From the NCBI GenBank assembly GCA_025997755.1, contig BNVA01000032.1:1-14902 (forward strand): a DNA stretch of 14,902 bases. Reading direction: 5' to 3'. Source of the DNA: Spirochaetia bacterium. GTDB lineage: Bacteria; Spirochaetota; Spirochaetia; Treponematales; Breznakiellaceae. The position numbers were made by a program, and so were the translations under genes. The notes under the pieces were generated by a model that did no database searches, was not told the DNA's origin, and saw nothing but the letters and a program-made list of their open reading frames with translations. Below, piece after piece: positions 14,394-14,902 of the stretch (positions are counted from its first letter, which is position 1; every line of letters starts with the position of its first letter).

Positions 14394-14902
14394 TTACTTG
14401 TCATCGTCTTTAACGACTTCGTAATCGGCATCTTCTGCGCTCTTTGTGTTACCACTGTCGGCGCCGCCGGAACCTTGAGCGCCGCCTCCCGCAAAGCCTG
14501 CACCGTCCGCTCCGGTAAATCCGCCTTGACCGGCGCCGCCCTGTCCGCCGCCTGCCGCATTCGCGCCCTGATTTTTGTATATCTCCTCGGCAATTTTATA
14601 CGAAACTTGCTTTAACGTCTCAGTTTTTGATTTTATAGCCTCAATATCGCTGCCTTCCAGAGCCTTCTTCAAATCGGCAATAGCTTCCTCAGCTTTTGAT
14701 TTATCCGCCGTATTGATCTTATCGCCTAAATCTTTGATGTTCTTTTCCGTGCTGTAGATCATCGTGTCGGCATCGTTACGGGTTTCGGCTTTTTCCTTCT
14801 CGCGCCTATCTTCTTCCGCGTGAAGTTCCGCTTCTTTTACCATGCGATCAATATCGTTGTCGGAAAGCCCCGATGAGCTTTCTATGCGTATCTTTTGCTC
14901 TT
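14394..14902 (-). CDS. dnaK: Chaperone DnaK (Hsp70), C-terminal part only
   Basis: The last 168 residues are visible; the gene begins outside the window. The first visible residues ([19 protein letters not shown]) are the end of the substrate-binding beta domain, followed by the helical lid ([14 protein letters not shown] and on). After the lid comes a long Gly-rich, disordered linker of about 50 residues and the acidic end YEVVKDDDK, comparable to the EVxDDK terminus that contacts GrpE and client proteins in other bacteria. It is directly upstream of dnaJ. Any heat-shock promoter or CIRCE element would be beyond the window. Confidence 0.96.
   Translation of the reverse strand, partial: EQKIRIESSSGLSDNDIDRMVKEAELHAEEDRREKEKAETRNDADTMIYSTEKNIKDLGDKINTADKSKAEEAIADLKKALEGSDIEAIKSKTETLKQVSYKIAEEIYKNQGANAAGGGQGGAGQGGFTGADGAGFAGGGAQGSGGADSGNTKSAEDADYEVVKDDDK

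Overview
The window looks like the chromosome of a strictly anaerobic, fermentative, motile bacterium. A complete three-gene electron-bifurcating [FeFe]-hydrogenase operon, an indolepyruvate oxidoreductase subunit, an HD-GYP response regulator, a membrane chemoreceptor and a dnaK-dnaJ pair together fit a free-living or gut spirochaete of the Treponema type. That assignment is an inference from gene content and general protein character; no rRNA or other strong phylogenetic marker is present. I see no transposase, phage gene, tRNA, rRNA or CRISPR array.

Layout. Positions 1-2337 (+) hold the end of a short-chain dehydrogenase followed at once by an aldehyde dehydrogenase, a likely alcohol-to-aldehyde-to-acid pair. 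Positions 2360-3205 (-) encode an exported alpha/beta-hydrolase esterase. Positions 3337-4960 (+) encode an HD-GYP response regulator (predicted c-di-GMP phosphodiesterase) and, 13 nt later, an iorB-type subunit without its iorA partner. A strong symmetric terminator at 5066-5099 separates these from the hydrogenase operon hydC-hydB-hydA (9266 down to 5118, -), which starts from a near-consensus sigma70 promoter. Back to back with it, glgC (9450-10715, +) has its own sigma70-type promoter. The space between glgC and the convergent chemoreceptor gene (13112 to 10938, -) holds 17 perfect copies of a 7-bp repeat, a palindrome, and four diverged copies of the same heptamer in the opposite orientation. 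The window closes with dnaJ and the 3' end of dnaK (-).

How it works together. HydABC couples H2 to NAD(H) and ferredoxin. IorB-type enzymes reduce ferredoxin from 2-keto acids, and GlgC controls carbon flow into glycogen, so the middle of the window is about redox balance and carbon storage in a fermenter. The HD-GYP protein and the chemoreceptor are signalling genes. dnaK-dnaJ is the standard chaperone operon.

Most unusual items: the two-armed heptamer structure between glgC and the chemoreceptor gene, the histidine-rich tail of HydA, the orphan iorB beside a c-di-GMP regulator, and the plant/cyanobacterial character of GlgC with a perfect 15-bp internal duplication. No wholly new multi-gene system is evident.
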